Below are positions 4,812 to 5,911 of a stretch of 5,911 nt of DNA, in pieces. Under the pieces are notes generated by a model that ran no database searches, was not told the DNA's origin, and was given only the letters and a program-made list of their open reading frames with translations. This DNA comes from Cyanothece sp. UBA12306. Its GTDB lineage: Bacteria; Cyanobacteriota; Cyanobacteriia; Cyanobacteriales; Microcystaceae. The position numbers and the translations under genes are program-made. Numbering within the stretch: the first letter of the stretch is position 1; each line of letters opens with the position of its first letter. The stretch is taken from contig DLXW01000017.1 in NCBI GenBank assembly GCA_003448685.1, positions 2,632-8,542 of the forward strand, written 5' to 3'.

Positions 4812-5911
4812 TCAATAGTCAAAATTTTCACCTGGTAAAGCAGGAGTTGTTGCAGGCGATCGCCGAAACTGGGTTGCTTGTTCGTAAGCATAAGCCAATC
4901 CCAGTAAAGTTGGCTCGCTATAAGGAGAACCGAAGAAAGTTAGTCCTACGGGCAATCCCTGCTTAGTGAAGCCCATAGGAACTGAAATTGCGGGAAAACC
5001 TGAAACATTGGCTAAATATCCAGGCCGATAGGGGTCATCGGCCGTACATTGGTAAGTTGGATCTTTCGTTGTGTACACAGGACTTGCTGGACAAGTCATG
5101 GTAGGAAAAATTATCGCGTCGAGTTTTTTAGCCCTCATAGCAGATAAAAGCTCTTGGCGAACCCGTGGAAACTCGAAATGAATGATATAAAGATATTCGG
5201 GATCGGCCAATTCTCGGTGCTTTAAAGATTCCTCAAAACCCTGAACTCGTCCAGGATTAATTGCTCTGTCTGAATTAACGTGTTGATTAGACACACTAAG
5301 AGAGATTATTTCCTCGAGAGTATCAGGAAATGGAGGTCGAAGAGTTTTTAGATAATTCTCGATTTGTGGTTCAAACTCAGCGGCTGTTACTTGTTCCATC
5401 AAAGGCCAGAGGTTTTCTAACTTAGCCGATAAGTCCACCAAATGTATTGTTGCACCTAATTCCTTGAGTTTGGCGATCGCCGCCTGAGTTAAGGCATCTA
5501 CTTCGGGGTTCCCCCCCTTAAAATCGACAGCTACCCCAATTTGGGAACCTTTTAAAGCATTTTTATCGAGAAACTGGGTATAATCTTCGTGTAATTTATC
5601 CTTACTTTCGAGGGTACGGTAGTCATTGGAATCGACCCCCGCCATAATCCCCAAAGCAATGGCCCCATCTCTCACCGTCCGTGTCATCGGGCCCGCCGAA
5701 TCAAAAGACAGAGTGAGGGGAACGATGCCATCGCGACTGACCAATCCTTGGGTTGGCTTGATCCCAACAAGACCCGCCACCGCCGCCGGACCACGAATAG
5801 AGCCAGAAGTATCGGTTCCAGTGGCTAAAACAGCAAAATTAGCCGCGATCGCCGCCCCACTTCCTCCACTAGAACCAGAAGGATCGCGGGTTAATTTGTA
5901 AGGATTAAGGG
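4812..5911 (-). CDS. amidase-signature family hydrolase (partial, N-terminus beyond window)
   Basis: Amidase-signature enzymes hydrolyse carboxamides with a Ser-cisSer-Lys triad. The family includes GatA and many amidases of unknown substrate. The visible 365 codons remain open to the right edge, and a GTG at 5780 is an internal valine, not a start. The signature begins just inside the window: SGSSGGSGAA (cis-Ser region, about 5879-5850) and GTDTSGSIRGPA (nucleophile Ser, about 5819-5784), then GLVGIKPTQGLVSRDGIVP and FDSAGPMTRTVRD. The catalytic Lys and about 100-150 N-terminal residues are missing. The usual GTDTGGS has Ser for one Gly. The C-terminal SGFPAISVPMGF and GLPVGLTFFG match the family, and the sequence ends at GENFDY. 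The linker residues FEFPRVRQELLSAM and FPTMTCPASP suggest a free-standing amidase rather than GatA (inference). It converges on the tRNA and is not part of the operon. The substrate is unknown. Confidence 0.93.
   Translation of the reverse strand, partial: LNPYKLTRDPSGSSGGSGAAIAANFAVLATGTDTSGSIRGPAAVAGLVGIKPTQGLVSRDGIVPLTLSFDSAGPMTRTVRDGAIALGIMAGVDSNDYRTLESKDKLHEDYTQFLDKNALKGSQIGVAVDFKGGNPEVDALTQAAIAKLKELGATIHLVDLSAKLENLWPLMEQVTAAEFEPQIENYLKTLRPPFPDTLEEIISLSVSNQHVNSDRAINPGRVQGFEESLKHRELADPEYLYIIHFEFPRVRQELLSAMRAKKLDAIIFPTMTCPASPVYTTKDPTYQCTADDPYRPGYLANVSGFPAISVPMGFTKQGLPVGLTFFGSPYSEPTLLGLAYAYEQATQFRRSPATTPALPGENFDY

Noticed and set aside
5626..5901. Plus-strand 91-codon frame, Pro/Ala-rich
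   Set aside because: Antisense to the amidase signature; its composition reflects the GC-rich Gly/Ala codons of the real gene.

Overview
The window looks like chromosomal DNA from a cyanobacterium. The octamer GCGATCGC (the HIP1 core) occurs seven times in 5.9 kb, where random sequence would give about 0.1. Overall base composition is moderately AT-rich, with AT-rich intergenic DNA. The tRNA has no encoded CCA end, and one gene resembles the dimethylglycine N-methyltransferase described from the halotolerant cyanobacterium Aphanothece halophytica. I cannot name the genus from sequence alone.

Layout: four closely spaced genes on the minus strand form a likely operon, transcribed from about position 4517 towards position 1. 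In transcription order they are a divergent serine hydroxymethyltransferase paralogue (3028-4368, TTG start with a strong Shine-Dalgarno), a small-molecule N-methyltransferase of the dimethylglycine/sarcosine type (2113-2964), a class-III omega-aminotransferase (693-2027), and a 3-hydroxyisobutyrate dehydrogenase-family oxidoreductase (1-641, whose C-terminus lies beyond the window). Gaps between them are 63, 85 and 51 nt. A tRNA-Arg(ACG) gene on the plus strand (4625-4698) is divergent from the operon, with its own promoter and a terminator hairpin. Converging on the tRNA from the right is an amidase-signature hydrolase (4812-5911, minus strand), whose N-terminus lies beyond the window. No stretch longer than 300 bases lacks a gene. 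The longest gap, 4369-4624, holds the divergent promoters and an AT-rich leader.

How the genes may work together: known family chemistries can be joined into one route. An SHMT-like enzyme makes or breaks a beta-hydroxy amino acid, a dehydrogenase interconverts a primary alcohol and an aldehyde, an omega-aminotransferase interconverts an aldehyde and a primary amine, and an AdoMet enzyme methylates an amine. The SHMT keeps the PLP lysine but has lost several residues that are nearly invariant in housekeeping GlyA, above all the active-site Tyr (E. coli Tyr55, here Val62). It is therefore more likely a specialised paralogue than the cell's main GlyA. The operon could support glycine-betaine-type solute metabolism, or it could be a small uncharacterised pathway to a modified, N-methylated amino acid. 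The sequence does not decide between these. No mobile element, CRISPR array or phage gene was seen.
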